From positions 186,001 through 250,000 of the forward strand of contig NZ_RJUL01000002.1 in NCBI RefSeq assembly GCF_003751625.1: DNA of 64,000 nt. Direction: 5' to 3'. The position numbers were made by a program, and so were the translations under genes. Positions 16,089 to 24,635 of the stretch are shown piece after piece. The notes beneath the pieces are model-generated. The model made no database searches. It worked only from the letters and a program-made list of their open reading frames with translations, and was not told where the DNA came from. How positions within the stretch are numbered: the stretch's first letter is position 1; every line of letters begins with the position of its first letter. The DNA comes from Gallaecimonas pentaromativorans. GTDB taxonomy: Bacteria > Pseudomonadota > Gammaproteobacteria > Enterobacterales > Gallaecimonadaceae.

Positions 16089-16471
16089 CAGCGTCTGCCA
16101 TCCAGCGCCAAGGTGCCTGGGCCGGTCACCATCAGCAGCACAAAACCGCCAATAATGGCCAGGTGCTCAAGGCTGGTGGTGAGCGCCATGGTGGGGTTGG
16201 GCGCGCCCACAGGCCAATGCACCAGCAGCGTCGCCGCGGCGGTAAAGGCCATCAGCAGCAAGCTGCCAAGGCGGGTATAAAAGCCCAGCAACACACTCAA
16301 ACCGCCGCCCAGCTGCACCACGATGGTGGCGGCGGCAAAAAAAGCCGGCATCGGCAGGCCAAAGCCCACCACTTCCCGCTGGGCTTCGGCCCAGTCAAAG
16401 AGCTTGTCAAAACCGCTGAATAAAAACACGGCGCTCATCAAGACGCGCACTAAAAGCAGATAACCGTTCAC
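16088..16471 (-). CDS. DoxX-family membrane protein (second copy)
   Basis: A 127-residue DoxX-family inner-membrane protein with four hydrophobic segments: LLLVRVLMSAVFLFSGF, FFAAATIVVQLGGGLSVLLG, LLLMAFTAAATLLVH and LAIIGGFVLLMVTG. It starts at GTG 16471 with GAGG eight bases upstream. It differs clearly from the DoxX protein at 4709, so the two are not a recent duplication. It is coupled to the outer-membrane channel gene downstream. A terminator separates it from the amidohydrolase gene upstream, although readthrough is possible. Its function is not established. Confidence 0.82.
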   Translation of the reverse strand: MNGYLLLVRVLMSAVFLFSGFDKLFDWAEAQREVVGFGLPMPAFFAAATIVVQLGGGLSVLLGFYTRLGSLLLMAFTAAATLLVHWPVGAPNPTMALTTSLEHLAIIGGFVLLMVTGPGTLALDGRR

Positions 16472-16486
16472 CGCAAATCCTCGTTT

Positions 16487-16516
16487 AAGAAAAAGGCCCT
16501 GTGTGACAGGGCCTTG
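16487..16516 (-). terminator. Terminator after the amidohydrolase
   Basis: On the minus strand AAGGCCCTG-TCACA-CAGGGCCTT runs into TTTTTC. It is strong and lies between the amidohydrolase stop and the DoxX start. It would reduce, though perhaps not abolish, transcription of the DoxX and channel genes. Confidence 0.8.
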
Positions 16517-16522
16517 GCAAGA

Positions 16523-18364
16523 TTAAAATGCGAAACAAGAGCAACCGAAAGCACCCCAGAAGCCTTGATAATCGCTGACCGGGACATCAGAGAACCGCGC
16601 CTTGTTGTGATCATGGCCGTGCACGGAACAAGAGCCGCAACACTGGTGCATGGTGGCTTGGATCTCGGCCAGGTTGGGGCGCCAGTGGCCCGGCACCATG
16701 GCCACCGGGGACCAGTCCGGCAGCACCGGCACCACTGGCGGCGCCAGTTTGTTGAACTCGTCAGAGCCGTGCACCACTTTGCCGCCGACAACCGTCAACA
16801 CCGACTCAATCCACTTGATCTCTTCCTCGTCGATACGGAAGTAATCGCTGGACAGCGCCACCATATCGGCCAGTTGCCCCACCTTGATTTGGCCCTTCTT
16901 GCCTTGCTCGGAGGAGAACCAGGCGCTGCCATGGGTAAAGAGCGCCAGGGCTTGTTCGCGGTCCAAGCCTTCGGGGTAGAGGTTGAGGCCACCCACGGTT
17001 TTGCCTGACACCAGCCAGTAAAGGGAAGTCCAGGGGTTGTAACTAGACACCCGGGTGGCGTCGGTACCGGCGCCTACCGGCACCCCTTCGGCCAGCATCC
17101 GTTTGATGGGCGGCGTCTGCTCGGCGGCTTTAGGGCCGTAACGGTCAACAAAGTACTCGCCCTGGAAGGCCATGCGGTCTTGGATGGCAATGCCGCCGCC
17201 CAAGGCGCGAACCCGTTCAATGTTCTGGGGGCTGATGGTTTCAGCGTGGTCAAAGAACCAGGGCAAACCGTCGAAGGGAATGTCGCGGTTCACCTTCTCG
17301 AATACATCCAGCATCCGCGAGATGGACTCGTCGTAGGTGGCATGCAGGCGAAACGGCCAGCGCTCGGCCACCAGGTGGCGCACCACGGGCTCCAGCTCTG
17401 CTTCCATGCTGGGGGCCAAGTCCGGCCTTGGCTCGAGGAAGTCTTCAAAGTCGGCGGCGGAGAACACCAGCATTTCGCCAGCACCGTTATGGCGCAAAAA
17501 GTCGGTACCTTGGCCCGGCTTAACCTGCTTGGACCAGTTTTGAAAATCCGCCAGCTCTTCCTTGGGCTTTTGGGTAAAGAGGTTGTAGGCAATGCGGATG
17601 GTCAGTTGATCGGCATCGGCCAACTCTTGGATAACCTGGTAGTCGTCGGGGTAGTTTTGAAAACCGCCCCCGGCATCAATGGCGCTGGTCACCCCGAGAC
17701 GGTTTAGCTCGCGCATAAACTGGCGGGTGGAGTTGACCTGGTATTCCAGCGGCAGCTTGGGCCCCATGGCCAGGGTGGCGTAGAGGATCATGGCGTTGGG
17801 CCGCGCGATCAGCATACCGGTGGGGTTACCACTGGCATCACGGACAATTTCACCGCCCGGCGGGTTGGGGGTGTTTTTGTCGTAACCCACCACCTTAAGG
17901 GCGGCGCGGTTCAGTAGCGCCCGGTCATAAAGGTGCAGCACAAACACCGGGGTGTCGGGCGCGGCGCGGTTAAGCTCGTCAATGGTTGGCATACGGCGCT
18001 CGGCGAACTGGAACTCGTTCCAGCCCCCTACCACCCGCACCCATTGGGGCGTGGGGGTGCGGTCGGCCTGGGCTTTGAGCATGGCCAAGGCGTCGCTCAA
18101 AGACGGCACGCCCTCCCAGCGCAGCTCCAGGTTGTAATTGAGGCCACCGCGAATAAGGTGCAAGTGCGAGTCGTTAAGGCCGGGAATGACGGTTCTGCCT
18201 TGCAAGTCCACCACTTCGGTTTCCTTGCCGCAGAACATCATGGCATCGGCGTCATTGCCCACCGCCAGGAAGCGCCCGTCTTTGATGGCAACAGCGCTGG
18301 CCTGGGGTTTTTCCCTATCCACGGTATGGATGCGGCCATTTTTAAAAATTACATCAGCATTCAT
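16523..18364 (-). CDS. YtcJ-like amidohydrolase (Amidohydro_3) with Cys/His tail
   Basis: A 613-residue metal-dependent amidohydrolase. The N-terminal motif GLNDSHLHLIRGG supplies the HxH metal ligands. Further metal residues are expected at HATYDES and DHAETISP, and GAGTDATRVSSYNPW carries the late Asp. The family hydrolyses amide or related bonds of unidentified small molecules. The last 43 residues are unusual: a CCGSC cluster, then HGHDH, then CSC close to the C terminus, which looks like a metal-binding or disulphide-forming tail. I use the ATG at 18364 because GAGGAA precedes it. The frame stays open for 150 bases upstream, but that stretch reads as non-coding. No signal peptide is visible with this start, so it is predicted cytoplasmic. 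Confidence 0.82.
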   Translation of the reverse strand: MNADVIFKNGRIHTVDREKPQASAVAIKDGRFLAVGNDADAMMFCGKETEVVDLQGRTVIPGLNDSHLHLIRGGLNYNLELRWEGVPSLSDALAMLKAQADRTPTPQWVRVVGGWNEFQFAERRMPTIDELNRAAPDTPVFVLHLYDRALLNRAALKVVGYDKNTPNPPGGEIVRDASGNPTGMLIARPNAMILYATLAMGPKLPLEYQVNSTRQFMRELNRLGVTSAIDAGGGFQNYPDDYQVIQELADADQLTIRIAYNLFTQKPKEELADFQNWSKQVKPGQGTDFLRHNGAGEMLVFSAADFEDFLEPRPDLAPSMEAELEPVVRHLVAERWPFRLHATYDESISRMLDVFEKVNRDIPFDGLPWFFDHAETISPQNIERVRALGGGIAIQDRMAFQGEYFVDRYGPKAAEQTPPIKRMLAEGVPVGAGTDATRVSSYNPWTSLYWLVSGKTVGGLNLYPEGLDREQALALFTHGSAWFSSEQGKKGQIKVGQLADMVALSSDYFRIDEEEIKWIESVLTVVGGKVVHGSDEFNKLAPPVVPVLPDWSPVAMVPGHWRPNLAEIQATMHQCCGSCSVHGHDHNKARFSDVPVSDYQGFWGAFGCSCFAF

Positions 18365-18635
18365 CGAACATTCCTCTTCAACGCACCTGGCTAACCAGGA
18401 AAAGTAAAATACAACCAGGGAAGGACCGCCTTTAACGCGGCGGCTTTTCTGAGGCGATGGGGTATGGGGTGTGCCCGCAGCAGAGAAGACACAAAGAGAA
18501 AGCCGGCGCGGCAAGCACTCGAAAAGTTAAAGGGGCGAAAACGGCCCGTTAAAATCATCACCACTCCAGCTCAGTTCAAAAACCATCTTGCTACAGCTTG
18601 AGCTTGACCCATCGATGGATTAAGTACCGTTATTT

Positions 18636-18657
18636 GTGGTTAACGAGGATCAACCAC
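18636..18657. repeat. Inverted repeat, possible operator
   Basis: GTGGTT and AACCAC are perfect inverted 6-mers separated by 10 bases, about 270 bases upstream of the amidohydrolase start. The spacing fits a dimeric regulator contacting successive grooves, but no partner can be named. Confidence 0.3.
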
Positions 18658-18732
18658 CACGGCAAAAAACGCCGCTAACTATTTGATATTAAAAGAGGCC
18701 TGCGATTAACGGACATGGGGCGGGATTAAAGA

Positions 18733-18765
18733 CAAAAAAGACCGGCAAAGGCCGGCCTTAAAAAA
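18733..18765 (-). terminator. Terminator of the wHTH-ATPase regulator gene
   Basis: On the minus strand GGCCGG-CCTTTG-CCGGTC is followed by TTTTTTG. It lies 20-50 bases past the regulator stop and shows that the regulator really ends there. Confidence 0.75.
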
Positions 18766-18783
18766 AAATTACAAATCAGCCAG

Positions 18784-20190
18784 TTACCCCTCGGCCAGCT
18801 CCCGCTGTTTAAGCTTGTCCAAGGCGTAACTGCGGGTGGTGTCCAGCAGGCGGTAACGCACCTCCTCGCGGCCGCGTTCAACCTCCACCAGGGACTTGGT
18901 CACCAGTTGGGTAACCGCCTCCAACAGCCTCGCTCGGGAGCGCGAGCCACAATCCAGGGCATCGAGCAGCTCCAGCGCTTGTTCCAGTGAAAACGAGCCG
19001 TTGAGGATAGACAAGGTGCGAAAGCAGGACTGCTCGCACGCTTCAAGCATGCCATAGCTCCAGTCCAAGGCCGCTTGCAGGGTTTGGTGGCGCTTCATGG
19101 CCGTGCGCTTACCTTGGCTAAGGACCTTAACCCCCTCTTCCAATTGCATGGCAATACCTCTGAGCCCCAATACATCGATGTGCACCGCCGCTAGCTCCAG
19201 CGCCAGCGGCAAGCCGTCTAAACGGCGACAAATGGCGCAGATATCGGCAACATTGTCGTCGTTGAGCACAAAGTCTGGCAGCCTAGATTGGCAGCGGTAG
19301 ACAAACAAGCGCACTGCCGCATAACCCTGGGCTTCTTGCGCCGTAAGGACGTCTGAGGCAACCGGATAAGGCAGTGGGCCTAAGTGCATTACGCTCTCGC
19401 CATCGGCTCTGAAGGGCTCTCGGCTGGTGGCAACGATGGTGAGGTTATCAGCGCTTCCCAGCAGGGATTCGGCCAGTAAAGCTGACTCACTGACCAGGTG
19501 CTCACAGTTATCCAGCACCAACAGCATGTGCTGCTTTGCCAAATGCCCCGGCAAGGTGCTTTTTTCCACCCGCAACAGCTCGCAAAGGCTTTGGGAGAGA
19601 TCGTCATTGCTGTCAAGGCAGGCCAAATCGAGGAAATGGATGCCATCACTGAAGAAATCCTTAAGGCGCTGCGCCGCCCGAATAGCCACCGTAGTTTTAC
19701 CTATGCCGCCAGGGCCGGTAATGGTTAGCAGGCGGCGCTGGGTAAGCAAGTTAGCCACTTTGTCTATCTCGACTTCCCGGCCTTCGGTGGTACTGAGCAG
19801 GGCCGGCAGGTTGCACTTGCGGGGCCCGGCAGGGGGCTCTGCAGCGGCGACGAGAGTAACATCGCGGCTAAAACGGTAGCCTTTTTGCGGCAAGGTGGTG
19901 ATATAGAGCTCTTTGCGGTGGCTGTCTCCCAGAGCCCGGCGTAGCGCCGCGATATGGACCCTGACACTGATCTCGTCCACCACGGAGGTGGGCCAAACAG
20001 CCTTCATCAACTCTTCTTTGCTGACCGTCTCGCCGCGGCGCTCAAGCAGCACCAGCAGCATATCCATAGCCCGTCCCCCCAGGCTAAGGGCACGGCCGTC
20101 TTCGGTCAGGAGGCGCTGCTCGGGATAGAACAAAAAGGGCCCGAAACGCAGCGCCAAGTTGTCAGTTGGGGTTTTAATTTGCATTGTCAT
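18784..20190 (-). CDS. Winged-helix regulator with STAND-like ATPase domain
   Basis: A 468-residue regulator. Residues 8-105 form an OmpR/PhoB-type winged helix: LRFGPFLFYPEQRLL, the recognition segment DEISVRVHIAALRRALGD, and ITTLPQKGYRF. An ATPase module follows with Walker A GPGGIGKTT (about residue 159), a Walker B-like LLVLDNCEHL (about 224), and the sensor segment IVATSREPF. Such proteins usually continue with a long helical TPR sensor half and reach about 900 residues. This one stops soon after the ATPase domain and a terminator follows, so the sensor half is missing. Its neighbours are the amidohydrolase downstream and a GlxA-type regulator upstream, either of which could be a target. 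The family assignment is good; the signal is unknown. Confidence 0.8.
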   Translation of the reverse strand: MTMQIKTPTDNLALRFGPFLFYPEQRLLTEDGRALSLGGRAMDMLLVLLERRGETVSKEELMKAVWPTSVVDEISVRVHIAALRRALGDSHRKELYITTLPQKGYRFSRDVTLVAAAEPPAGPRKCNLPALLSTTEGREVEIDKVANLLTQRRLLTITGPGGIGKTTVAIRAAQRLKDFFSDGIHFLDLACLDSNDDLSQSLCELLRVEKSTLPGHLAKQHMLLVLDNCEHLVSESALLAESLLGSADNLTIVATSREPFRADGESVMHLGPLPYPVASDVLTAQEAQGYAAVRLFVYRCQSRLPDFVLNDDNVADICAICRRLDGLPLALELAAVHIDVLGLRGIAMQLEEGVKVLSQGKRTAMKRHQTLQAALDWSYGMLEACEQSCFRTLSILNGSFSLEQALELLDALDCGSRSRARLLEAVTQLVTKSLVEVERGREEVRYRLLDTTRSYALDKLKQRELAEG

Positions 20191-20338
20191 CTAACGCAAT
20201 CAGCTTCCTGGCCACCGAAACCAAGGGTGGCAATCCTTGAACCTTGTTAAAGGTCACAAGTAATGATTGCTGATCTCAGCTGAGAAATGACGACGAATAA
20301 AGGGCAATTACGGCCATCCTAGGTCAGTTAACGGCCAG

Positions 20339-21292
20339 TTAACCAAATTGGCGCCGATATTGGGCAGGGGTAACCCCCAGCTTGTCATTAAATTGCTGAC
20401 GCATCTGGCGGCTATTGGCAAAGCCGCTTTGATAGGCGATTGTTTTTAGCGGCAACGCGCTGTTTTCTAACATTTTCCTTGCTGAATCCACCCTAGCTGC
20501 TCGCACAAACTCCATGGGCGTCATTTTGACTTCCTGGACAAAACTGCGGGCAAAATGGCGCTGACTCATGGCGGCCAGGTCCGCCAGCCGCTCGACGGTG
20601 AAGTCTTCATGGAGATTGTCCAGCACGTAGCGCTGTACCTTGGCGATGGGGGATTCGTCAGTATTAACCTCGGCATGGAGCGGGCTGAACTGTACCTGCC
20701 CGCCCTGGCGGCGCATCACCACCAGCAGCACCTTGGCCACCTGCAAGGCGACTTGCCGACCATGATCGCTCTCAATAAGCGACAGGGCCAAATCGATACC
20801 GGCGGTAATGCCGCCACTGCTCACTAGCCCCTGTTCGTCATTGATGAAAATTTGGTTTTGTTCGACTTTGGCCTTGGGGTAGGCCTGAGCCAGCCTTTCG
20901 GTATAGCTCCAGTGGGTGGTCACCCGGTGTCCATCCAAAAGCCCGGCTTCTCCCAGTAAAAAAGCGCCGGTACAGACCGACACCAGACGCCCTACCCGCC
21001 CAGACATATCCCGAAGCCAGGTGCAAAGATTGGGATGGGCGCCGCTGTATGCGCCAGGGCCACCAACAACCAGCAAGAAATCAAAGGGTTCAGTGGTATC
21101 CAAAATGGTGGTATCGGCCTTGACCCTGATGCCGTTGGAGGCCTGCACGTCAAGCTCACCGGTGCTGACCAGCACGATACGGTAGCGCTCATCGGCCGGC
21201 AGGTAGCGGTTCGCCACCGTGAAGGTTTCAGCTGGGCCCGACATGTCGAGCATTAAAAAGTCAGGGAATACAACGATAGCCACCGTCTTCAT
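20339..21292 (-). CDS. GlxA-family AraC-type regulator with DJ-1/PfpI domain
   Basis: A 317-residue regulator. The N-terminal half (residues 1-185) is a class I glutamine amidotransferase-like DJ-1/PfpI domain with the conserved Cys in LVSVCTGAFLLGEAG (about 105) and FLLVVGGPGA. The C-terminal AraC/XylS domain has two helix-turn-helix motifs, VERLADLAAMSQRHFARSF and LKTIAYQSGFANSRQMRQQF, and ends VTPAQYRRQFG. In this family the DJ-1 domain senses ligands rather than acting as an enzyme. It is divergent from the TetR gene across a 202-base spacer. Ligand and targets are unknown. Confidence 0.9.
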   Translation of the reverse strand: MKTVAIVVFPDFLMLDMSGPAETFTVANRYLPADERYRIVLVSTGELDVQASNGIRVKADTTILDTTEPFDFLLVVGGPGAYSGAHPNLCTWLRDMSGRVGRLVSVCTGAFLLGEAGLLDGHRVTTHWSYTERLAQAYPKAKVEQNQIFINDEQGLVSSGGITAGIDLALSLIESDHGRQVALQVAKVLLVVMRRQGGQVQFSPLHAEVNTDESPIAKVQRYVLDNLHEDFTVERLADLAAMSQRHFARSFVQEVKMTPMEFVRAARVDSARKMLENSALPLKTIAYQSGFANSRQMRQQFNDKLGVTPAQYRRQFG

Positions 21293-21468
21293 CTATCCAA
21301 GAACTCCGGGCTGGGTTTAACGAAACTACGGGCCAATTACCGGCCAAACTCGCAATTCCCTGTGCATTTCACAGCTGAATTGTAGTATCGAATTAAAACA
21401 AAACAGTTATCGCAATATCAATTATTTATTTCAATCCAACCCCATAAAAATAAACCCTTGCACCAAAG

Positions 21469-21482
21469 AGAACGATCGTTCT
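21469..21482. promoter_or_regulatory. Palindromic operator upstream of the TetR gene
   Basis: AGAACGATCGTTCT is a perfect 14-base palindrome ending 12 bases before the TetR start codon. Position and symmetry are those of a TetR-family autoregulatory operator. Confidence 0.65.
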
Positions 21483-21494
21483 ACCATAAGAAAC

Positions 21495-22067
21495 ATGAAA
21501 AGCATCGACACCCCAGACTCAATAAGCCGTCTTTTAGACGCCACCGAAACCCTTATCTACCGGGGCGGCATCTGTGCCACCGGGATGGACGCCATCGTTA
21601 AGGCCAGTGGGGTTTCCCGAAAAACCATCTACAAGCACTTCGGCACCAAAGATGCCTTGGTTGCCGCCGCTCTTAGGCGCCGCGACGACAAATGGATGGC
21701 CTGGTTTGAAGCGGGCCTTGCCGCCTATGACGGCCCAAGAGCCCAGCTGCTTGGCGCTTTTGAGGTATTGGCCGACTGGTTTGCCAGCGAGGATTTTTGC
21801 GGCTGCGCCTTTATCAACGGCGCCGGAGAAGTGGCGGACCATGACGATCCGGTGCGCCAAGAGGCGCGGTTTCACAAGGGGCGGTTGCACCAGAGCCTGA
21901 TGCAGCGCTGTGAGGCGCTGGGCGCCAAAGAGCCAGCGGTGATGGCCGATCAGCTACTGCTGCTTATCGATGGCGCCATCACTCAGGCCCTTATTTTTTC
22001 CCGCCCGGCCAGTGCCGGTGCAGCTGCCCAATTGGCCGAACTGTTACTTATGCGCCATGGGCTTTAA
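21495..22067 (+). CDS. TetR/AcrR-family transcriptional regulator
   Basis: A 190-residue regulator. Residues 10-55 are the TetR-type helix-turn-helix: LLDATETLIYRGGICATGMD, then VSRKTIYKHFGTKDALVAAA. The remainder is an all-helical ligand-binding and dimerisation domain, with the FINGAGE segment (about residue 110) also seen in relatives. A perfect palindrome lies just upstream and is probably its own operator. The DUF1348 gene starts 75 bases downstream on the same strand and is the most likely co-regulated gene. The ligand is unknown. Confidence 0.9.
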   Translation: MKSIDTPDSISRLLDATETLIYRGGICATGMDAIVKASGVSRKTIYKHFGTKDALVAAALRRRDDKWMAWFEAGLAAYDGPRAQLLGAFEVLADWFASEDFCGCAFINGAGEVADHDDPVRQEARFHKGRLHQSLMQRCEALGAKEPAVMADQLLLLIDGAITQALIFSRPASAGAAAQLAELLLMRHGL

Positions 22068-22142
22068 CTGACTGCCGGGTCTCGGTCCGGTTTGCTTGTC
22101 CCACTTGACCGCCAAGCGGCCCTATTATCCTTGGAGTTTGTT

Positions 22143-22613
22143 ATGTCAGAAGTGCGCCACCCTCTGCCCCCCTTTACCCGCGAAAGCGCCACTGAAAAAG
22201 TACGCCTGGCCGAAGATGGCTGGAACAGCCGTGACGCAGCCAAGGTCGCCAAGGCCTACAGCCTCGACACCCGTTGGCGCAACCGCGCCGAGTTTGTGGT
22301 GGGCCGCGACCAAGCCGAGGCCTTTTTAAGCCGAAAATGGCACAAGGAACTGGAATATCGCCTGATAAAGGAGCTTTGGGCTTTTGACGGTAACCGTATC
22401 GCGGTGCGCTACGCCTATGAATGGCGCGACGACAGCGGCCACTGGTTTCGCTCCTACGGCAATGAGAACTGGGAGTTTGACGACAACGGCTTGATGATTA
22501 ACCGCTACGCCAGCATCAACGATTTGCCCATCACCGAGGCCGAGCGTAAGTTCCATTGGCCCCAGGGTCGTCGCCCGGACGACCATCCAGGCCTCAGCGA
22601 ACTGGGTTTGTAA
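22143..22613 (+). CDS. DUF1348 / NTF2-like protein
   Basis: A 156-residue cytosolic protein of the DUF1348 family, an SnoaL/NTF2-like alpha-beta cone fold. Diagnostic segments are [54 protein letters not shown] and the Trp-rich [20 protein letters not shown]. The family has no agreed function, although the fold often makes a pocket for a small ligand or enzyme substrate. The ATG at 22143 has TTGGAG eight bases upstream. It follows the TetR regulator on the same strand and ends at a terminator shared with tyrR. Confidence 0.85.
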   Translation: MSEVRHPLPPFTRESATEKVRLAEDGWNSRDAAKVAKAYSLDTRWRNRAEFVVGRDQAEAFLSRKWHKELEYRLIKELWAFDGNRIAVRYAYEWRDDSGHWFRSYGNENWEFDDNGLMINRYASINDLPITEAERKFHWPQGRRPDDHPGLSELGL

Positions 22614-22615
22614 GA

Positions 22616-22640
22616 AAAGGCGGCCCGAGGCCGCCTTACT
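22616..22640. terminator. Terminator between the DUF1348 gene and tyrR
   Basis: AAGGCGGCC-CGA-GGCCGCCTT is a 9-bp stem with A-rich and T-rich flanks, between two convergent genes. It can serve both strands. Confidence 0.7.
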
Positions 22641-24186
22641 TTTTCTTGTTGATGGCGTAATCGCGTAGCTTGTTGGCAATGGCGGTATGGGACACCCCCA
22701 GTTTTTTCGCCAACTGGCGCGACGAGGGGTAAGCCGGATAAAGCCGCTCCAAGAGGCTTTTTTCAAAGCGCTTCATCACCTCATCCAAGGTGCCTTCCAG
22801 GGCTGCGTCCCCCAGGCTCACCGATGGGGTTTGGCTCGGCAGCTCAAGGTGCTTGGGCTCAATCTGGCCGCCGTCCAGCAAAGAGACTGCCCTTAGCAGG
22901 CTGTTCTCCAACTGGCGCACGTTACCGGGCCAGGGGTAGTTGACCAAGAGATTCTGGGTGGCTTGCGACAACTGCGCTTTTTCGCGGCCAAGGGCGGCGC
23001 AGTGGCGGTCCAGGAACAAGTCTGCCAGCGGTAGGATATCATCCGGGCGCTCCCGAAGCGGCGGCAAGCTCAGGCTCAGCACGTTAAGGCGATAGTACAA
23101 ATCCTGGCGAAACTGCCCGGTTTGGCAAAGGGCGCCCAGGTCGCGCTGGGTCGAGCAAATAATGCGCACATTAACCTTGCGCTCCGCTTCGTCCCCGACC
23201 CGCCGGAAGGTGCCGTCTTGCAAAAGACGCAGCAATTTAACCTGAATGGCCGGCGCCAAATCCCCCACTTCATCCAAAAACACCGTGCCGCCGTCCGCGA
23301 CTTCAAAGACCCCGCGCTTGCCGGTGGCATTGGCGCCGGAAAAGGCATTGGGGCCGTAACCGAACAGCTCGGTTTCGGCGACGTTATCCGGCAAGGAGGC
23401 GCAGTTAAGGGCCAAAAACGGCTTTTGGTGGCGCAAGGAGCTGTCATGACAAGCCCGGGCCAGCAGTTCTTTGCCGGTGCCGGTTTCACCTTGAATAAGC
23501 AAAGGTGCGTCCAGTTGCGCCAGCTTTTTGGCCTGGCGAATAAGGCGTTTGGCCTGGGCCGACTCGGCCAGGATCGCATCCAAAGACGCCGTGCCTTCCC
23601 GAGCCTGATTAAGCTGGGTGGTGAGGCGATGAGGAGTCTTGGCGGTGACCACGGCGCCTGCCAAGGTACGGCGCTCAAGCTCGTCACTGACCCAAACCGG
23701 CAGAAAATCGGTCAGCAATCGCTGGCCGCCCAATTTCACCAGCATGCTGATGGGCGCCGGTTCGTCTTCTTCGAGCCAGCGCGGCAGGTTGAAGCCGCCA
23801 AGCCACAGGGATAACTGCTGGCCAGGCAAGGCCTCGACATCGCCCTTGAGCAGCCGCGCCGCCGCCGGGTTGATGATAAGAATGCGGCCCTTGTTATCTA
23901 CCGAGATCACCGGATCGGGCAGGGTTTGCAGCAAGGTGGCCAGCTCGTAGTGGTCGCGCTCGGTGGGCATGAAGGCAGTGGTGCGCACATCTTCAACCCC
24001 CTTGATGCGGCGAATGGCCGGCAGCAGGGTTTTGAGTTCGTCAAAGCTCAAGTCCGGCAGATGCAGATACATCTTGCCTACCGGATCGACTTCGATACCG
24101 CGCAAATCGATGTGCCTTTCGGCAAGGATGTCGAGGACCTCCCGGGCGATACCCGGCCTGTCTTCGCAAAAAATCTCCAGACGCAT
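22636..24186 (-). CDS. tyrR: TyrR/PhhR-type aromatic amino acid regulator
   Basis: A 516-residue regulator that resembles E. coli TyrR along its whole length. From the N terminus: an ACT domain (MRLEIFCEDRPGIAREVLDI, residues 1-70), a PAS domain (LPDPVISVDNKGRILIINPA), an AAA+ domain with Walker A GETGTGKELL (about 233) and GTVFLDEVGDL, and a C-terminal TyrR-type HTH (ASRQLAKKLGVSHTAIANKL-like). The loop that contacts sigma-54 reads NAFSGA (about 280), close to GAFTGA, whereas E. coli TyrR lacks the loop. The ATG at 24186 matches the E. coli start; a GTG at 24195 is the alternative. It lies downstream of phhB and phhA and probably activates them. Confidence 0.92.
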   Translation of the reverse strand: MRLEIFCEDRPGIAREVLDILAERHIDLRGIEVDPVGKMYLHLPDLSFDELKTLLPAIRRIKGVEDVRTTAFMPTERDHYELATLLQTLPDPVISVDNKGRILIINPAAARLLKGDVEALPGQQLSLWLGGFNLPRWLEEDEPAPISMLVKLGGQRLLTDFLPVWVSDELERRTLAGAVVTAKTPHRLTTQLNQAREGTASLDAILAESAQAKRLIRQAKKLAQLDAPLLIQGETGTGKELLARACHDSSLRHQKPFLALNCASLPDNVAETELFGYGPNAFSGANATGKRGVFEVADGGTVFLDEVGDLAPAIQVKLLRLLQDGTFRRVGDEAERKVNVRIICSTQRDLGALCQTGQFRQDLYYRLNVLSLSLPPLRERPDDILPLADLFLDRHCAALGREKAQLSQATQNLLVNYPWPGNVRQLENSLLRAVSLLDGGQIEPKHLELPSQTPSVSLGDAALEGTLDEVMKRFEKSLLERLYPAYPSSRQLAKKLGVSHTAIANKLRDYAINKKK

Positions 24187-24289
24187 GGTGCTCACAAAGG
24201 GCTTTTCCCAAGACGGCGATAATATAACGCTATGGGGAATAAAGAAAATGCCGCACTGAGTGCGGCATTTTCAGGGCCAAAAAACCGGC

Positions 24290-24625
24290 TCAAAGCAGCT
24301 GATCGGTCTTGGCGGCCATGATGAAATCGTTGCGGTGCAGGCCGCCGATGGCGTGGGTCCACCAGGTAACGGTGACCTTGCCCCACTCCATCAAAATGCC
24401 CGGATGGTGAAACTCTGCTTCGGCAAGCTCAGCCACCTTGTTGGCAAAGGCCCAAGCCTGCTTGAAGTTCTTGAACTTATACACCCGCTCCAGTTGCAGC
24501 ACGCCGTCGCGGGCCATGGGCGCCCAATCGGGAATTTCGCGCATCAGGGTTTTGAGCTCGTCATCGCTGACCTTGGGCGCGCCGGCCTGGCAGGCCTCAC
24601 ATTGTTGGTTGGCAAGTGCCGTCAC
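24290..24625 (-). CDS. phhB: Pterin-4-alpha-carbinolamine dehydratase
   Basis: A 111-residue enzyme that dehydrates 4a-hydroxytetrahydropterin, regenerating the pterin cofactor of phenylalanine hydroxylase. The active-site motif is [20 protein letters not shown] followed by [14 protein letters not shown], with the two adjacent histidines and the later His expected in the family. I start at the GTG at 24625 because AAGGAG lies 7 bases upstream. The upstream ATG at 24664 would overlap phhA. It is 10 bases downstream of phhA and clearly part of the same operon. Confidence 0.94.
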   Translation of the reverse strand: MTALANQQCEACQAGAPKVSDDELKTLMREIPDWAPMARDGVLQLERVYKFKNFKQAWAFANKVAELAEAEFHHPGILMEWGKVTVTWWTHAIGGLHRNDFIMAAKTDQLL

Positions 24626-24635
24626 TTGTCTCTCC

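Larger units (their letters stand above)
18365..18783. other. Non-coding region upstream of the amidohydrolase
   Basis: This gap of 419 bases holds the terminator of the regulator gene at its right edge and otherwise no gene. An inverted repeat, GTGGTT and AACCAC around a 10-base centre, lies at 18636-18657. A CCATCGATGG palindrome lies nearby at about 18609. Either could be an operator for the amidohydrolase promoter, but I cannot place a convincing -35/-10 pair. Confidence 0.5.
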
